Notes: a model not told the origin generated them from the sequence alone. A DNA stretch of 64,000 nucleotides from Hyperoplus lanceolatus (GCA_026929865.2 CM049409.1:16094452-16158451); one strand, 5' to 3'. Shown: positions 1-14,578, counted from the first letter of the stretch. Translations and numbers: made by a program.

Positions 1-1839
1 TTGGCCGGGCATGTATCCCAATGAGGTCTTCCACAGGGGTGACCTCGCTCTCCAAAGGACACACTCTGACTCATCTGGCATTTCTAATTGGCTGCATGGA
101 CAGCAGCCAGATAGCATTGCCCATATGTGGATGTGATGGCATACAGCGTTGATCAGGGTGAAAAGGACAAGAAATGAGAGGAGGGTTAAAGAGTGAGAGA
201 GATACAGAGGGAGAAAGATGAGACAGAGAGATAGCAAGATAATACAGGGAAGGTAGAGAAATGTTAAGCGGGGAAAGAGTTTAAGTTAAGAGAGGCAGCG
301 AAAGAAACGGGGGGTTTATGGAGATAACAAATAATAGGGGGAGAAGCACTTTAGAAGTAAAATACAAAGTTGTGTTGACTGCCAAACAAATTAAGCTGTA
401 CATTTAGATGTTCACAAAGAAAGGTTTAAAGGCAGAGAGAAAGTGGGGGAACTACTGCGAAGAGAAGTATATGAAGAGAGTGGATTGAGTGGATTTTGAC
501 AAATGTGATGACCACGGAGGAAGAGAAAGACAGATAAATGATTTGCATGTGTTGGCCAGTTCGCCTCTAAATGATCTCCAAGAGAGTCTGCAGAGATACA
601 GCTCCAGACACAACGCCTGACATGTCACTCCATGGTGGTTACTGTGTTATGATTTAACACTTTGTTTCTTTCTGATTTTTCTCATCCTTATTTATTTTTT
701 CATTCCTTTTTTTGTTGTTTCCCCTTTTTCTCTTTTCTTTTGTTCATCCTTCCCTTATTCATTTGTTTCTTTAATTATCATATTTTCTTTTTACTTTATT
801 CCTCCTTTTACTTTATTTATTGTTTAGTTTTAGTTTAGGTATTTATGGTCTACTTTCTCAATGTTACGATCCAGTGATTTGCATTCATTCTTCCTTTCGC
901 TTGTCTTTACCTTCCTCCATACTTGATCTCATTTGCTTGGGTGATTTTCCAGTCAGGAAATGAATGGATGATAAATTGGATGGAAAATCCTCAAACTGTT
1001 TTATGGTCGAGAAATTATAGCAACCAGACACAAACACACTGAAACGCCATACACGCACGCACACTCACACATAGAGGTAGGAAGAAAAAGTAGCAAAGAA
1101 AACAGTCCTTTAACATAATGCAGATGTGCAGTGTTTCCTTTAGGTGTGGTCACTTGTAGATTTAAAGGACTCCAGGGGACTTGGGAGCTGAGACATTTAA
1201 TATTACCGCAGTATTTTTTGAGTCAATGTTTGGATTTAAAAAAAGGGTCAACTCTATTTTGCTTATGTATGCCCGCTCTCATGCATGTCATTCTGCACGT
1301 TGACTCATAAAACAATGTTAACCCCTGACTCCAATGACTCCAGACATTAATTGCAAAATATATTAAAAAAACAAAACAGACAATAGGTCTTGTGAGTGAT
1401 AGAAACACACTCTTTGTTTTTTTTGCCTTGCAAGATCTTTGGCTATGACCCTGCACTCTGACCCCCTCCAAAGTGTGTTAACTTGCGAAAATTTTTAGGG
1501 TAACTGAATGTAATTAACAACAAAAGGGAAACATTTGAAATGCATACGAATAAAAACGCTTAGTTTTCATAAAATATATAAAACTTGTTTTCTAGCTCAA
1601 ACATGAGTATCGTTCCTGCTGGGATTTTTAATATATTCATATATAATTCAACACAAGTTTTAAATATTAATTTGCCCTTAACCTGACCTTTCCCTAAAAC
1701 AACACTTCTATTTTTTTCACAGAGAATTAGAAACATTCAGTGATGTCACTCACTAATATTTTAATTTCATGGTCCAAGTCACTCCAATATGTTTCTAATG
1801 GGAGAGAAAGAACGCAGGAGGGCGTAGAGAGGAGGCAAG
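1..1839. other. Gene-free stretch
   Basis: I see no exon or recognisable element here. Positions 170-540 are purine-rich (GA-rich, degenerate) and 660-840 are T-rich. The short open frames have low-complexity or atypical composition and no family resemblance. Confidence 0.6.
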
Positions 1840-1841
1840 GA

Positions 1842-1905
<64 letters not shown>

Positions 1906-1907
1906 AA
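1840..1907 (+). repeat. (AAAG)n microsatellite
   Basis: About 17 uninterrupted AAAG units, embedded in a longer purine-rich tract that runs to about 2045. The apparent poly-Lys/Glu and poly-Ser/Phe frames across it are repeat artefacts. Confidence 0.97.
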
Positions 1908-3302
1908 CAGATGGGGAAAAAGTAAAGCAAATGAGTGAAGGAAAGAGGGGAGAGAAAATGAAGAAAGAAGGGAGGCAAGAAAGAAGGGAGGCAAGACGTT
2001 GGAGAGAGATGTGGAGAAGAAATAGAGTGGGAGAACAAGAACAAGAGAATAGTTTCCATTAGCTTTGCTTAGTTGAGCCCACAGTGTTAATTATTCTGGA
2101 AGTTTCTTTACAAAGTTTTATTTTAATTTCTCCATCACATCGTCTCTTGACATTGACTGCTTTTTTATCCTTGACTCACATCCATAGTCTCCACGAAAAT
2201 TGAGATTTCAGTCCCTAATAATCCAAGTGCATGATATAGTTATGTTGTTTTAATATTGTACAGCTTACATTCAATTTATGTTTGGAATATTTTGAAGCTC
2301 AAAGAAGCTGAAGCAATAGTTTTTGTCAGTACTAAAATTCTGAACTTTTATTTTACTATTTTAACGAATTTTCCAAAAAACACCACATACAAAGTTGTGT
2401 TTTTTAAATTAATTGTGCTTATGCTGTCATTTGAGTTGCATATGTCTTAAATATTGCATGTCTCGAATGTCAAATTATGATGACAGAAAATATATGTTGC
2501 AATTTTACAAGGTTCAAACAGTGCAATTTATAAAGTCTAAAAAATCCACAATATGTAAGGCATACGAGAATATGAGATGAAGTCTCTTTGTTACCCATTA
2601 CTGTCTTAGGAACCCTTGGTTTTTACATTCATATTTAAATGGTTGCATGAATATAGGCCAACCAATAACTGTTGGTAGGCCTTCTGTAAGTCGGGTTGTT
2701 GGGATATTTTAATGTCCCCAGCTTGATTTGTATAAGTTACAACAAAATGTACTTTCACACTAATAGTTCCTGATGCTCAATTTGAACTATTTTTTGGAGA
2801 CCATTGAGACTAGTAAGGAAACTTTAAAACTGGTGTCTGACACTTTCAGTATTTTTTTGGGGTGAAGACAGAAGCAGGTTTGCACTGACAGGAAATCAGC
2901 AGGCTGCTTTTGTCCAGATTGGTCTTGGACCAACTCAACACTATGTATGAGATGAAGTGTTGTCAGCACTGGTGCTGGCTCCATACTATCCATCTGTCTC
3001 ATTTTCTCTTTAGCTTCAGGACACATACAGTTTCTATGACTCAGAAGAAAAGTGTGCAGGTCACACTCGTACCAAACACACACATAGACACACTGAGACA
3101 CAAAGACCCCAATGTGCCAGCTCTATAACAGAGTTGTCAGTCCAGTCAACAGGCATAAAGCTAAGATAACGCACTCTGACAACTCAGTTTCTCTTTCTGT
3201 CCCCCTGCCCCTCTCTCAGTTGGCCTCTGCCAGACAAAACCTGTGTTGTTTGTATTATACCAACAAACATTTCCATTCCACTTCAAGTTACTCGACATCA
3301 TT
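1908..3302. other. Gene-free, AT-rich stretch
   Basis: Apart from the purine tail of the preceding repeat, nothing recognisable is visible. There are no plausible splice-flanked exons. Confidence 0.5.
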
Positions 3303-3372
3303 GTAAATGAGGGTCACCCCTCAATTGGTCTCTCGAGGATAAATAAAAGTTAAATGAAAATTAAATGAAATT
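3303..3372 (+). mobile_element. LINE 3' tail (Rex1/L2-like)
   Basis: The segment reads AATGAGGGTCACCCCTCAAT, then an AATAAA-like run and AAATG-type tail units. The same terminal block recurs at about 50550-50600, where it directly follows LINE-type coding remnants, so this is read as the very 3' end of the same + strand family. Sequence upstream (3110-3300) may belong to it but is not recognisable. Confidence 0.55.
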
Positions 3373-3856
3373 TATATTATACCAGGATGTATTTACAGCC
3401 ACATTAAAGTATTTTTCCGTCTGAGTGCTTTGCTGACAGGTGTACTAGGAGACTTTATTCAAATGCTATAAAATGTTGTAATGCCTAATAACAATGTGAA
3501 TTTAAGCACACGTACACAAAAGAGCTTCACCAGTGTACAGAAATCTAACATAGTACCAAAAGGCTCATTATAGAGCAAATATGAAATGTATCGACTAATG
3601 GACAAGTCCCTTATACTGAGTTCAAAACACATGGATGTTAACCACAATAACCATATTTCTATTTTGAAAATACCATTCACATGAATAACCATCAACATAA
3701 TTCATAATTAACCACATTTGACTTGGCAAAAACCTGCAATATGTAAATGTGGATGCCTCAGGTCAGTGAGTCCATAAGCTTCGATCCCCAACGAGCTGGG
3801 AGTGGGGAGTGAGACTTTATGGCTCACTCACAGCCACTGCTTTAAGCTTTTTTTGA

Positions 3857-3945
3857 TAAACACTGGGTTTTTCGATCAGTGCACACACAATACGGACAGG
3901 TAGTGGATGGTGAGTAGATAGTCGCTGATTTTGACAAAAAGGTTA
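3857..3945 (+). repeat. Foldback-family arm fragment
   Basis: It contains an ACAGGTAGTGGA-like block followed by GATTTTGACAAAAAG. This resembles the right arms of the foldback elements at 45105-45360 and 50622-50990. Only one arm is clear here, so the call rests on that similarity. Confidence 0.4.
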
Positions 3946-6013
3946 TTCAATCTCTGCAATAAAGAGCCCTCTTGGAGAGAAAAAAGGCTCTGCTAAGGGT
4001 GAAAATGTTCAATTGAGGGTGCCAAACGTATAATGCGACGAGGCTGTTGCCATTTACTGAACATGTTGAATAATGATGATATAACTGTCAGTAATCATGT
4101 TTTGGACGCGAGAGGACACAATAACTGTCTCTGGACTTCTGAAGGAAAGCCAGTATTAAAACGAAGACACAATCTGCTGGTTTTAGGAGTTTGGACGGAC
4201 CAGGCTGACCTCAGTGAACTCACCGTTAGAACTGTAGGGACCATTAACTGGATTAGTTTGGAGGAATAATTTCTCATGGAAATGTGGATGTTTTTGTCTC
4301 CCGTTTATGCTGTCTTACAGCTTGTATGTGTCCAGACTGTGGCATTTGGATATTCAGAAGAGGGGTGGTTAGAAAGATTATTGTCTGATAAATGAATTTG
4401 AATCAAACCACACAAAGGATCCGTGACCTCTTCTGAATCATAAACCATCTCAAGAAATGATTTGCACCATTACTCAATAAAACCTATTACAAAAACGCAA
4501 AAAAAAGCATCACAATACTTTATTCAGCATGTCAACCCAATGTTCAGTTCAAAAGTACAGTTTATTCAAACGTGGTCTCTCCTTGTTACCAAGCAGCTAG
4601 TCTCACACAGCCAGACCACGCTACTGCTAGCAGTATAGTCCGCCAGCACACACACTATCATTTCTGCTTTAGTGAATTGTTTGCATTACTTTTGCATCAA
4701 ACCCTGGTTTCGTTTGCAGTCAGAATACAATGAAACTCCAACCGAAATGAATGACCGGTTGGCTTCTTAACACATGAGAAATGGTTACCTGAACGTCAGT
4801 CCGAGAGTCAGCAGGAGGGTAAACGCACCGGACAAAGTGCACTCAGCGATACAGACTGTGCCTCTCCCCCTGTTGTGAGTTGCCATTATCGTTGAGGGCT
4901 GAGCCATGTTTTCTTTGTGGAGCATAATGGGCTGAGCCTTGCCAGCGGGTGGGTGGATGTAACTTATTGGAAGACTGCGGTAATGCTGTGCCTGCATGTT
5001 TTAATACTCTTGAGTTTTGGGCTGTTTTGAAGATTGGCATCAGTGAAGAGTTTGCAAGGTGCCAGAGATGTGAAGAGAATGACTGTTGCATGTCAAAAGG
5101 TGCTGATCATAATTCTAACCAATCCTATTTAAAGAAGAATTATTATTTGGCAGTCTCCTTAATGTCCTGTACTCCTAATCAGACACTGCACAGTAGACGG
5201 TACTGGATATATGACAAAGTATTCCTTCAGATACTGTTTTTAACATCCAGTATTTATATGCTCCTGTAAAAAAAATGTAGATTTTCTTTGTGCTTGTAAG
5301 AGGATCAGCCGTTGGGGATTCTTAGTTAATTTATATGTAAACCAAGTTCTGAGTTTAAATCTCACCCCTGCCCAGCCTCTATTTGCATAATACAGTGTGT
5401 GCATGCTTGTGTATGTTAATAGAGAGTGAAAAGGTATTGCACAATTTAATTAAATAATGCGACAAAGAGAAAAGAAATACAGGAAGAGAGATAGCAAGAA
5501 ATTAAACTGAGAAAGCTGTGAACTGTTTGTCGTTTGTCTAATTGTGTCTTTTGCATACATATTTGACCTGAGGTAAACCCCAAAATGCAGACATCAAGGT
5601 GTCTAGAGACACCTAGTGTACAAAACCTGTCAGACAAAACAATCCTACATTATGTGACATCAATGCTGTTAGAGTGTGTGTAACAGGAGGAGTGTGTTGG
5701 TGCGGGACAAAATGCAGCCATCTGGTTGTAAATTCTGCAGCTGTGGTTGACAGACAAACAGACAGACAGAATACATCCACACAAAAACAGAGAGCCAAGT
5801 AAACAAATGTATACTGTGTTACACTGATCAGATGTTAGATGTTTCATATATTTAACACTTTAATACTATGTTGCACATGCAGGATTTTAAAACCGATCAA
5901 TTGGCTTTTATCAATCATTTCATTTGTTAATTTTTGAAATAAGCTCTGCACAAACATAAATCGTTGAAACTTCCAAAACTAACACAAAAAGGTTATCTTA
6001 CAACATGTTGTAT
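3946..6013. other. Gene-free stretch
   Basis: No exon is recognisable. A motif at 4600-4640 (CACACAGCCAGACCACG) looks repeat-derived, but no element ends were found. Confidence 0.45.
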
Positions 6014-6040
6014 CACTGGGGGAAATAAGTATTTGACCCT
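6014..6040 (+). mobile_element. Tc1-like terminal repeat stub
   Basis: The block CACTGGGGGAAATAAGTATT followed by TGACCC resembles the terminal repeat of a common fish Tc1 family that begins CAGTGGGGGAAATAAG. No partner end or transposase is visible nearby, so it is at most a terminal stub. Confidence 0.4.
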
Positions 6041-6581
6041 GAAAGTGTATATCCAATAATATTCAGGTTGCTAACTTGCCTAATAAGCTAAGAAATAAGT
6101 TTATCTCAGCCCCAGAGCTTATCCTCTATGACTGCCAGAAGATGCATAACATCACCCTAAAGTTTGGTGTCCCCAACAGTTGAAAGTCAAAACCTTTACC
6201 CAACAGATCTGTGCACAGCTGCAACTGTCATCATTCCCCTTTAAAACTTTTTTTAAGCATGGTGGTCACATTCACATAGGGACACTTTTGCATGCAAGGC
6301 ATTTTACAAGACACTAATAAAAAACATACACACATCTTGTGTTTTTGAAGTCATGGCTTACACATTTGCTGTGAGCTTCTGTACAAACAACAAAAGGAGG
6401 ACCTGTTGGTGACCTGTAGTCGACAGAGCATTCAGAGTCAAGCTAAGCAGCTTTTGCTGTCTCTGCCTGTCTGAAAGAATAAAGCTCTTCTTTTCTCTTT
6501 TTCTGTTTCTCACCTTTCCTCTCTGGCTGAGGTCAGTGAAAGGGCAGAGTTTGGAAAACCTGCCATGTTCGGCTGGTAGAG

Positions 6582-6586
6582 CTGTG

Positions 6587-6617
<31 letters not shown>

Positions 6618-6624
6618 TGTGTGA
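6582..6624 (+). repeat. (TG)n microsatellite
   Basis: Roughly 21 TG units with one slip near 6611. Looser TG-rich sequence continues to about 6700. Confidence 0.95.
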
Positions 6625-7651
6625 TGTTCTAATGTTTTTCTCTGTGCACCCTTTGTGTGTAAACCTGTGTGTCTTGTTTGTTTGTTTGTGTGTGTATGGA
6701 GGGAAGACAATTACCAGTGTATCATGCCGTTCAGCCTTGTTTATAGAGATAGGTACAGCATGTCAAGGAAACAACATGTTACTATTAGATTGCCAAGACT
6801 GAAGTGTAACAGTTACATGAAAATAGTTTCAGATATGTACGCAGCATTTTGCTGTAATAGTTGGTTGCAGCGGAGCCCGGTTTAACTACAATTAGGTTAA
6901 GTCCAGGGGTTCCCAACTTCACACTAGACCTTTCACGCTAGATTTGCTAAATGAGTATGAGAGGAAAACATGGAATACTCTCTCAAAGATAAAGGATCTA
7001 AATCTTCCTTTTCGATTGACCATCCCATTTCGTTCCCTTTTTCTTTCTCTGCATGTGCCAAGAGATGGATTTCTTTACAGTCTTTGGACAGTGGGAAGAA
7101 GAGGAGGGGAAACGAGTGAGAGAAATAAAGGTAAAGTTCTTGAAGAGACAGAAACAATAAGGAGAAGGGAAAGGATGGGAAGAACAGGCCTTGAACAGAG
7201 AGATACAGTTTCTCACAAAAGTGAGTACACCCGTCACATTTCTTCAAATAATTCATTATATCTTTCCATGGGACAACACTGAATAAATGACACTTTGATA
7301 CAATGTAAAGTAGTCAGTGTACAGCTTATATAACAGTGTAAATTTACTGTCCCCTCAAAATAACTCAACACAGCCATTAATGTCTAAACTGCTGGAAACA
7401 GAAGTGAGTACACCCCTAAGTGAAAATGTCACCATTTTTATTCCAGCACTGTCTTAACCCTCTTGGGCATGGAGTTCACCAGAGCTTCACAGGTTGCCAC
7501 TGGAATCCTCTTCCACCCATTCATGACAGCATAACAGAGCTGGTGGATATTAGAGACCTTGCGCTCTTCTTCCGTCCGTTTGAGGATGCCCCAAAGATGC
7601 TCAATAGGGTTTAGGTCTGGAGACATGCTTGGCCAGTCCATAACCTTTACC

Positions 7652-8092
<441 letters not shown>

Positions 8093-8190
8093 TTACCCTC
8101 AGCTTCTTTAGCAAGGCAGTGGTCGTCTTGGAGGTGTGTTTGGGGTCGGTATCATGTTGCAATACTGCCCTGCAGCCCAGTTTACGAAGG

Positions 8191-8900
8191 TTGAGTGCAC
8201 GTGCTCAGCATCATACCCAGAGGTTGGCTTTGGTAAATAGATGTATGAGTGCTGCCAGCATTGCTGAAGGGCTTGAAGGGGTGGGGGGTCAGCCTGCCAG
8301 TGCTCAGACCATACGCCACACACTGCATCATACTGGTCTGCATGGCTGTTGTCCCAGAAGGAAGCCTATTCTAAAGATGATGCACAAGAAAGCCCACAAA
8401 AAGTTTGCTGAAGATAAGCGGACTACAAACATGGATTACTACAACCATGTCCTGTGGTCTGATGAGACCACGAGATACATTTATTTGGTTCAGATGGTGT
8501 TAAGAGTGTGGGGCGGCAACCAGGTGAGGGGTATAAAGACAAGTGTGTCTTGCCTATAGTCAAGCATGGTGGTTGGAGTGTCATGGTCTGGGGCTGCATG
8601 AGTGCTGCCAGCACTGGGGATCTACAGTTCATTGAATGCTAACATGTACTGTGACATACTGAAGCAGAGCATGATCCCCTCCCTTCATAAACTGGGCCGC
8701 AGGGCAGTACTGCAACATGATAACGACCCCAAACACACCTCTGAACGACCACTGCCTTGCTAAGGAAGCTGAGGGTAAAGGTGATGGACTGGCGAAGCAT
8801 GTCTCCAGACCTAAACCCTATTGAGCATCGTTGGGTCCTCCTCAAACGGGAGATGGAGGAGTGCAAGGTCTCTAATATCCACCAGCTGGAAAATAATGGT
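8191..8900 (+). pseudogene. Tc1 DD34E transposase fragment (copy A)
   Basis: Starting just after the inversion junction, the + strand reads Tc1-type transposase from the second DNA-binding subdomain (MSAASIAEGLEG) through the first catalytic Asp block (HVLWSDET), then QHDNDPKHTS and SPDLNPIEH, which carry the second Asp and the Glu. The N-terminal helix-turn-helix is absent and the frame is broken several times, for example after WSDET. In a working element this enzyme cuts and pastes at TA sites. Here no complete product can be made. Confidence 0.8.
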
Positions 8901-9163
8901 GGCAATACAAAATATTGACACTTTGGGCCCAATTTGGACATTTTCACTTAGGGGTGTACTCACTTTTGTTACCAGCACTTTAGACATTAATGGCTGTGTG
9001 TCGAGTTATTTTGAGGGGACAGTTAAGTTACTGTTATACAAGCTGTACACTGACTACTGAACATTGTATCAAAGTGTCATTTCTTCAGTGTTGTCCCATG
9101 AAAAGATATAATGAAATATTTGAAGAAATGTGAGGGGTGTACTCACGTTTGTGAGATACTGTA

Positions 9164-12047
9164 TGTGGATACTAGAAGAGAGATAATTAGAGTTCTAGGA
9201 GATAATGAGAGGGTGAATCATTCATGGATATTGATGGAGGGAAAGGCGTAAAGGAATGGGTAAAAATGAGTGAGAAACCAGTGTGAGAAGAGGTAAGCGT
9301 TAGAGTGAGGCTCATGCTTGAATATTAATATAGGAAGTGCACTAGGGGGAGGATAAGAGAAATGATTGAAAGACGAGAAATGGGTTAAAGACGTGAAAGG
9401 GAGTCATGCTCGGTCATTGACGGTTGTACTGTTGGGAGAGGGTGAGATGGATAGAGCACATTAGTGAGAATGAGAGAGATAAAGGAGTGACAGTGAGGAG
9501 GCAAGAAGTGAAAGTGAATAGAAACGAGGAAGCGTATGAGACATTTCCAACCCTCTCAACCATGGGATTGAGGAGCCGCTGAGTCTGTGCACGGGTTCAG
9601 AGGCGAACAGCTGAAGGAGTCTTGCAGAGGTGCAGAGCATGTGGTAGTTCAGGCAAAACCGTCAGTCATGCATGCAACAGTGAGCATTAGCCGATCCATG
9701 ACGCACAGCAGCAACAACAGGCTGGTTTTCCATCACATTTTTAAATCATTCAAATTCTGACATTTAAAATATTAAAGTCAAATTTCAGTAAAAAAAGCCC
9801 AGATCTGGCCTTTTTGTTATTGTTTTATGGTGTATGTTGTCATGAATGTGGAAATATACAAAGTCACCAGTTCATATAGCTAAAACCCATGTATTCTAAC
9901 TCAACTGTCCTGCAAATTAGTCCCTTCATACTGTGGTTATTTTATTGAAACCTACCTTCATTGATATGAGTGTGGTGACGACTATAATAGAAATACCTGT
10001 CAGTGTAGCACCACTTCACCAACATGAATGACAGTAGGCTAAACTCAATGGATTTGATCCCAAATTGTAAACATGATGGCGTAATTCAATTGTATTGTTG
10101 ACTCACCTTTTCACTTTCCTATGATGGGCATATACTGTATATATAAACGTCATCTCCATTTGTAGTTACATTTCAAGTCCCAGGTTCTGCAGTACATTGC
10201 CGACGCAACATAAATGTGATGTGTCAGTGCTAAGTACATTGTGGCACTGAATATAAATGTGTTGCAACAACAAAAACATGTTTTTTTTTAAGAAAAGCAG
10301 ATGTGTAAAGATAATAGTTCTACTAAGGTAAGCTCTTTCACAGTGTTTGGCACTGATACAATATATGTGGTTCAATACTTGCTTACTTATGATCCATCAC
10401 TGTTTCTTTCTTTACTGACCATCTTTACTTTCCATTTGAAAAAATGTAATACATTTGTTTGCAAAACAAAATTACTTAGTAAAATATTCTTACAATTACA
10501 TGTATTGCTTCGCCCTCCTTTGACATTTTAATATCAATGAATTTGTAAATATTTTAGTGTCATAGAATGAAGGTCGTACGTAAAAGAAAGGGTCAAAATC
10601 CTGTCAGTTTATTAATGATGGAAGGTGTGATGTAAAGCGAGAGGAGACAGACAGCTGATCAGCCAGAGTTGTAATGACAGATTGAACCTCTGCTCAATAC
10701 TGCATTACCTTCCTGAATTATCTCTTACCTGTCCCTTTTCTCAACATTCATGTGTCAGAGTAAACCCCTTTCTTTTATCTTCTCTTTTTCTATTTGCTCT
10801 TTCTCTGTGCCTCATCTCCATCTCTTGGAATACTCGGGTTCTTCTTTGCTGTCTAACACTTTTTCTATTAACTGTATGCAGTTTGAATTCTCATCCCTCC
10901 TTCACTTCCCTGCTGCATCTCATTTGAATAGAAATGAATCCATACCTTTCTGTTGTTTCTTTCCCTTTGCCTTTCTCTCTTTCTTCCCCCCATTAACTTT
11001 GTTCTCGTCCACTGAATCCTAATTTCCTCATCTGTTTTTCATCCACTCTTCTCTCTTTCATCCTTCATTATCTCTCACTGTCTATTGTGCTCAGTCAGCC
11101 CAGTCGGGAATTTTTAGTTGTTTAATAGAAATAAATTTAAGCTATTTTAAAAAAGGGAATCAATAATTGTAATTCAATTTGTTTTGTACACTTTGGCTTC
11201 TTTCTGGATCGGACCAGAAGTCACCGTGACATGTAACATGTTACAACCCATGTAACATCATAGTGACTGGTCTTCGTTGCTCTTTTCTTATGTTACTGGG
11301 ACCAAAGTAGATACAAGAGACAAGATCAGTTATGTGTCATACCCATACAATTACAGCAGCGGTCATTGACAATGACATTCTTGAGTCTTCTTCAAAAATG
11401 CAGTAGAAAAGAAAGAAAATAACGTACAAAATGTATAAAGAGAAGTATATGTATATGTGGTGGCTTGACCCATCCTTTTACATTGTGTCTGTTTAGACTT
11501 AGCTGCCATGGCTGGGGGCCGCTGGCCTGAGCCAGTATCACCTTAGTGCCCCAGTCCGCTCAGTAGTCCATCTGCCATCCCGTCTTATCAGGCTGCACTA
11601 GTCTCACAAATAGCTCCAGTCATATTAGAAAATGTGTTGCACCATTTTCCTACCTACCTTCGAAGCTTCCTTGAATAATATCCTCACCCCACCACCAAAT
11701 AAATAAATACTCTGCAACATGGCCCAACCTTATAGCTACATTTTATCTGATTAGGTCTGCTAACTGGCCCCTCTGGGTCCTTGATAGACATCTTTATATG
11801 AATACCATGGACCATAAAGATGCCCAACCACTATTACTGCAGTCCTCCCAATAGCCACTAAATATGAGAACATGTTCACTTTTGCACAGTGTAATGGTGG
11901 TTCAGTTGTCCCTACATAATGGAGGTCCAGAACAGCATCCTTGGCATTTTTTTTTTAAATGTTCTGATTCTCTACTGGAGGGATTAAGACTATTTTTCCA
12001 AAATATGTTTCCTCTTTTGGTGTTTTAAAAAATTATGGTGGAAAGGA
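9164..12047. other. Gene-free stretch
   Basis: Positions 9165-9540 are GA-rich and degenerate, and 10680-11080 are pyrimidine-rich. An imperfect hairpin around 11222-11268 contains GTAACATGTTAC. No coding exon or element ends were recognised. Confidence 0.5.
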
Positions 12048-12690
12048 CTTTCTTTTCATTTCATTTATTTATTACGGCTCACGGCCATAGCACATGGCAT
12101 GGAGCACACAATTCAACTGAAATCATTACAAAACAAAACAATGGTGCACGGCAAGGAAAAACAAAACAAAACAAAACAAAAACATCACTTAAATAATGGC
12201 AAAACATGTCTCAAAAAGGCACCTGTTTTAACAATAACCCCTGGCCTACTTGCCCTCAAAAGCAAAATCAGTTTGGTCATGGATGGAAAATAAACATAAT
12301 AATTTGGCAGATACTTTTTTCTAAAATACATTACATCCACATTTTTACACTCAAAAAGTACATGGTATTCATCTCCAACACAATTAGCATCACAAAGGTT
12401 GCACATTCTTTGATTTCTCTCCAGCCCTTTGTATCTTCCTGTGACTTTAGGTATGCGGGTGTTATTGGTTCTAAAATTGCAGATGGCCTGTCTGGACTTT
12501 TGATTTTCATACAACAGATATTTTTCTAGTTTAAACTCTTGTTTAAATTCTATGTATAAGTCACAGGAAGTCATGCTTGTAAGCTCGCTCTGCCATTTTT
12601 GAATGAATTGATCTTTTAACCTCCGCTCAACAGTTCTTTTCAGCCAGTTAATGTTGTTGTACTTTTGTGTTATCCAGATGTATGACATCT
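12048..12690 (-). mobile_element. LINE 3' fragment (non-LTR retrotransposon)
   Basis: The minus strand of 12185-12688 reads 167 residues resembling the extreme C-terminus of a LINE ORF2: QAICNFRTNNTRIPKVTGRY, then a Cys/His cluster (CNLCDANCVGDEYHVLFEC) and FRKKYLPNYY. The end near 12048-12070, read on the minus strand, is AATAAATAAATGAAATGAAA, a LINE-style tail. An (AAAAC)n run lies at 12160-12182. The reverse transcriptase core is missing, so this is a typical 5'-truncated copy. The clade (jockey-superfamily type) is uncertain. Confidence 0.65.
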
Positions 12691-13359
12691 CACGTGTACG
12701 TCGCTGTGGGTTAAATTCCCACAGGTGTGCAACTGGGTTGTAATCCCATCACTGCAAAGGCCGTAGAATATGTTTTACATACTTTTTATATTCATAGTAC
12801 TATTCAGTGCCATGCGGATGGGGTCCTTGCTATTCTGCAATGGACCATTCCCATCAGTATAGAACATTTTCATCATAGCCAGAATTAATTTGTATTGTTT
12901 TGCAGTGACCCTTCCTCTCTAAGGGAACAAGTGGACCTAGACCATGCTAGGAAAATGTCTCCACAGCATAATAAAACCACTGGACCCCCTCACTGTGGGG
13001 ATTAGGCATGCAGTTAACCCTCCTGTTATGTTCATTTGTCAGGAACAGCAATGGTGTTCCGGGTCAATTTGACCCGGTGCATGTTTAAATCTCCAAAAGA
13101 TGTCCTAAACCAAAAAGAATCCTAACAAGCAGTGTGAACATGTCATTACCAACTCCATTACTAACTATTCTATCAATATTTAGTGCAATGTGGTGTTCCA
13201 TACCTCTAACAGGTAATGGTTCAATAAGGAAATTCACTAGTTTTTAATTAAAAAAATACATGTTCAAACTTTTTTTGTAATGTTTCACCACTTTATTACT
13301 TTTGAAACACTGGAGAAAATGTGAAAAGTCTCCAGAGACATTGTGGCTTGAAATATAGC

Positions 13360-14578
13360 CCTGCCTGTCTCTGCATCCCACAGACTAGGCTCGTTCGACC
13401 TGTCGCCGTCTTGCTAAGACCTGCGCAATTATGACGCTCGTCTTGCTGAGCGCACTGCATTATGGTTAGACTTTTTGTCCCACTTGCACCCGTGGCTGGC
13501 TGCGGCTCGGCTGCTTGAGACTTTGAAGTCCCGCGGTATCAAAACGGACACAGACACTGGAGCAAGTCGCTGCAGTTGCTCCCCACGGGCTGCGGGAGCG
13601 AAATGTCTGATGGGAAACGTCTTGCTGACAGGCGGAGCTGAGCGCTAATTGGGAGTTTAAACCCCGTGCCTTTGATGCGTTTCCCCAATTGGTTAGGCAA
13701 AAGTCTGACATCACCGCTCAAAATTAAATTACGATCCATTCTTTTTGATTTTAATTTATGTTTAATCATTAGGCCGCCACAGTATATGCATTTAAGCAGA
13801 AATGTACTTAATCAGAGTTAAACCTCCACTGATCTGAACCCTTGACAGAAATAATTTGGATGTGTAGTGTAACTCTCCTGTATAGATATATTTAAAAGTG
13901 AACACAAACTTGAGTCACATAAGATCTTGGTGAAGTGATTGTTATACCATTAAGATTAAATCATAGGCTTATTTCCAGTGATCTAAATGGTCTGGGAATT
14001 GTATTTTACATGTAGTGACGCAAAGCCAGACCAAAATTACAACAAGTAGTTTGTTTGTTACACATCATAATACAGTTCATCATATCCATCTCTACAATAA
14101 TAATAAGGGATCTTTTCTTAGATCTTCTTTAACTTTATTTAGGCCGATCATATTCGTTATGTGAAGGGAGAAATACTAAACCTCCTTTATTTGGATTTGT
14201 AAATCATTCTTTATCACTTAAAAGTAGGTTTTCGAGTAAAGTAACAAGAAAGATAAAGATGTGTGGGGAATGGGGATATTATATCTCGTTTCTTGTTTTA
14301 AAAATGCCCCTCGCTTTTAAAGTGTTTACTCGTCTTTGTGTTGTGTTCTGCTTCTAATCGGTTGTAGCATGTGTAGCTCTTCTACGAATATGTTTCTAAT
14401 AGGCCTTCAAAATAAAACTAGAAAACGAACTGCATCCGCAACAAGGACGCTACTTCCGACTCGGAGCTGTCCGGCTTCAGTCAGGCTTTTTCGTCACTCC
14501 CCCGACTGCACTCGGCTACTCTCGTCTACTTTCCAGACGAGCCACAACGGAGGTCGAACGAGCCTACTGGCTGTTGAT
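13360..14578. other. Unidentified GC-rich insert in piggyBac
   Basis: Two CpG-rich blocks (about 13380-13700 and 14420-14570) flank AT-rich sequence in the place where the catalytic part of the piggyBac transposase should be. No terminal repeats, target duplication or protein resemblance could be seen. Confidence 0.4.

Noticed and set aside
6903-6925. CCAGGGGTTCCCAAC block resembling a hAT end
   Set aside because: Too short, with no partner end or duplication.
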